DNA of 64,000 nucleotides. Source: Pseudochrobactrum kiredjianiae (lineage in GTDB: Bacteria > Pseudomonadota > Alphaproteobacteria > Rhizobiales > Rhizobiaceae). The stretch is from the NCBI RefSeq assembly GCF_030362795.1, contig NZ_JAUCBM010000013.1, forward strand, positions 17,439 through 81,438. Direction: 5' to 3'. Shown here piece after piece: positions 63,060-64,000 of the stretch; positions within the stretch are counted from its first letter, which is position 1; every line of letters begins with the position of its first letter. The position numbers and the translations under genes are program-made. Under the pieces are notes generated by a model. It saw only the letters and a list, made by a program, of their open reading frames with translations. It did not search any database and was not told the origin of the DNA.

Positions 63060-63982
63060 GGCCTGCCGCCAAGCGTGACGCCGTTGCACATCTGAAGGAC
63101 ATAATGGGTCTTTCGGAGCGGCGGGCCTGCCAGATTGTTTCGGCTGATCGCAAGATGATCCGCTATCGGTCCTGCCGACCGCCGGAGGTCGAATTGCGAG
63201 CAAAGTTGCGCGATCTCGCCAACGAGCGACGGCGCTTCGGCTACCGACGGCTGTTCGTCCTGCTCAGGCGGGACGGAGAGCCATCCGGCGTCAACCGCAT
63301 CTATCGGCTGTATCGCGAGGAAGGGCTTTCGGTTCGCAAGCGGAAGGCTCGACGAAGGGCCGTCGGCACGCGTGCGCCGATCCTGGTCGAGGCGAAAGCA
63401 AATGCCCGTTGGTCTCTCGATTTCGTGCACGACCAGTTTGCATGCGGGAGACGGTTCCGGATCCTCAATATCGTTGATGATGTGACACGGGAATGCCTGG
63501 CAGCAATCCCGGACACCTCAATCTCCGGCCGCCGTGTCGCCCGAGAACTGACGACGCTGATCGAACGACGCGGCAAGCCCGGAATGATTGTCTCCGATAA
63601 CGGCACGGAACTCACCTCGAATGCCATCCTGGCCTGGTCGAAGGATCACAAGGTTGAGTGGCACTATATCGCGCCAGGAAAGCCTATGCAGAACGGCTAT
63701 GTTGAATCCTTCAACGGTCGGATGCGCGACGAATTGCTCAACGAAAGCCTGTTCTTTGGCCTCGATCACGCCCGCAGCGCCATCGCCCAATGGGCCGACG
63801 ATTACAACAATTTCCGGCCACACTCGTCGCTGGGATACCAAACCCCGGCAGACTATGCTGGATCCATCGCCGCAACCGGCTCCAACGCTGCGCAAGATGA
63901 AAGCTTGGCGTTTCCGCCGGTTGCTACCAACACGCCAATTGGCGTAGTCAAAACCGCCGAGGCTCTAATCGCCGTTGGATGA
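63053..63982 (+). CDS. IS3-family transposase OrfB (DDE integrase core)
   Basis: A 309-residue catalytic half. An HTH_21-like region ([40 protein letters not shown]) precedes the rve domain: first Asp in [11 protein letters not shown], second in [16 protein letters not shown], and Glu in [19 protein letters not shown]. All three catalytic residues are present, as is the [19 protein letters not shown] end. The element looks intact. Confidence 0.95.
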   Translation: MVGPAAKRDAVAHLKDIMGLSERRACQIVSADRKMIRYRSCRPPEVELRAKLRDLANERRRFGYRRLFVLLRRDGEPSGVNRIYRLYREEGLSVRKRKARRRAVGTRAPILVEAKANARWSLDFVHDQFACGRRFRILNIVDDVTRECLAAIPDTSISGRRVARELTTLIERRGKPGMIVSDNGTELTSNAILAWSKDHKVEWHYIAPGKPMQNGYVESFNGRMRDELLNESLFFGLDHARSAIAQWADDYNNFRPHSSLGYQTPADYAGSIAATGSNAAQDESLAFPPVATNTPIGVVKTAEALIAVG

Positions 63983-64000
63983 AAGTTCAGTGGCAGGTCA

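Larger units (their letters stand above)
62730..64000 (+). mobile_element. IS3-family insertion sequence (IS407-like group)
   Basis: The ends are 14-base perfect inverted repeats: TGACCTGCCACTGA at 62730-62743 and its reverse complement at 63987-64000. Enclosed are orfA (62793-63059) and orfB (63053-63982) overlapping in the -1 frame, the IS3 layout. Length about 1271 bases. It is clearly GC-richer than its surroundings. The right flank is outside the window, so target duplication cannot be checked. Confidence 0.92.

Overview
The window looks like a chromosomal segment of an alphaproteobacterium in Hyphomicrobiales, close to Brucellaceae but with a base composition nearer 47% GC than the 57% of Brucella itself. 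Support: a clear BP26/Omp28 (SIMPL) orthologue at 50106-50864, a tolC - popZ (DUF2497) - valS order, a holB - metG - tatD - MBL-hydrolase order, a DUF982 gene, and two families of mosaic palindromic intergenic repeats like the RIME elements of rhizobia. The genus cannot be fixed from this evidence.

Layout. 1-3773: housekeeping run (3' end of holB, metG, tatD, metallo-beta-lactamase-fold hydrolase). 3788-13476: accessory metabolism and stress genes: a frameshifted membrane acyltransferase, an HDAC-like deacetylase, a Tat-exported amidohydrolase, soxR with two SoxR boxes, a DoxX gene behind a structured leader and a 34-aa ORF, a small WYL protein, GST, GNAT, cytochrome c and a CmlA/FloR-like exporter. 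13942-22281: pcm, tolC/bepC, popZ, valS and a FadL/OmpP1-like porin. 22354-29431: oxidoreductase, GFA protein, GNAT, a FixL/FixJ-type two-component pair, heme-binding GlcG-like and ankyrin proteins, a membrane protein, and a Qnr-like pentapeptide protein preceded by a 31-aa membrane peptide.

29692-37173: proXWV-type osmoprotectant ABC operon, DUF982 protein, a DosC-like globin-coupled diguanylate cyclase, and a TetR/EamA pair with a palindromic operator. 37323-46405: GFA protein, Ddl, cupin, TPR-methyltransferase, SLC10A7/YfeH-like transporter, galE, mazG, flavin reductase, nitroreductase, exported protein. 46628-55265: cystine ABC operon, Nudix, BP26, membrane diguanylate cyclase, PliI-like lysozyme inhibitor, PACE, MscS and SMR transporters, and a 25-aa membrane peptide.

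55481-64000: an AT-richer surface locus. A 1056-aa autotransporter faces, tail to tail, four minus-strand glycosyltransferases (three GT25 family, one DXD type). It is bounded on the right by about 570 bases of AT-rich non-coding DNA and a GC-rich IS3-family (IS407-like) element whose right inverted repeat ends exactly at the last base. This is the most island-like part and the best candidate for an undescribed surface-modification system.

Other themes are redox sensing (SoxR, heme and globin sensors), drug and antimicrobial defence (CmlA/FloR-like, PACE, SMR, Qnr-like, lysozyme inhibitor), and small membrane peptides placed just upstream of larger genes. No tRNA, rRNA or CRISPR array was seen.
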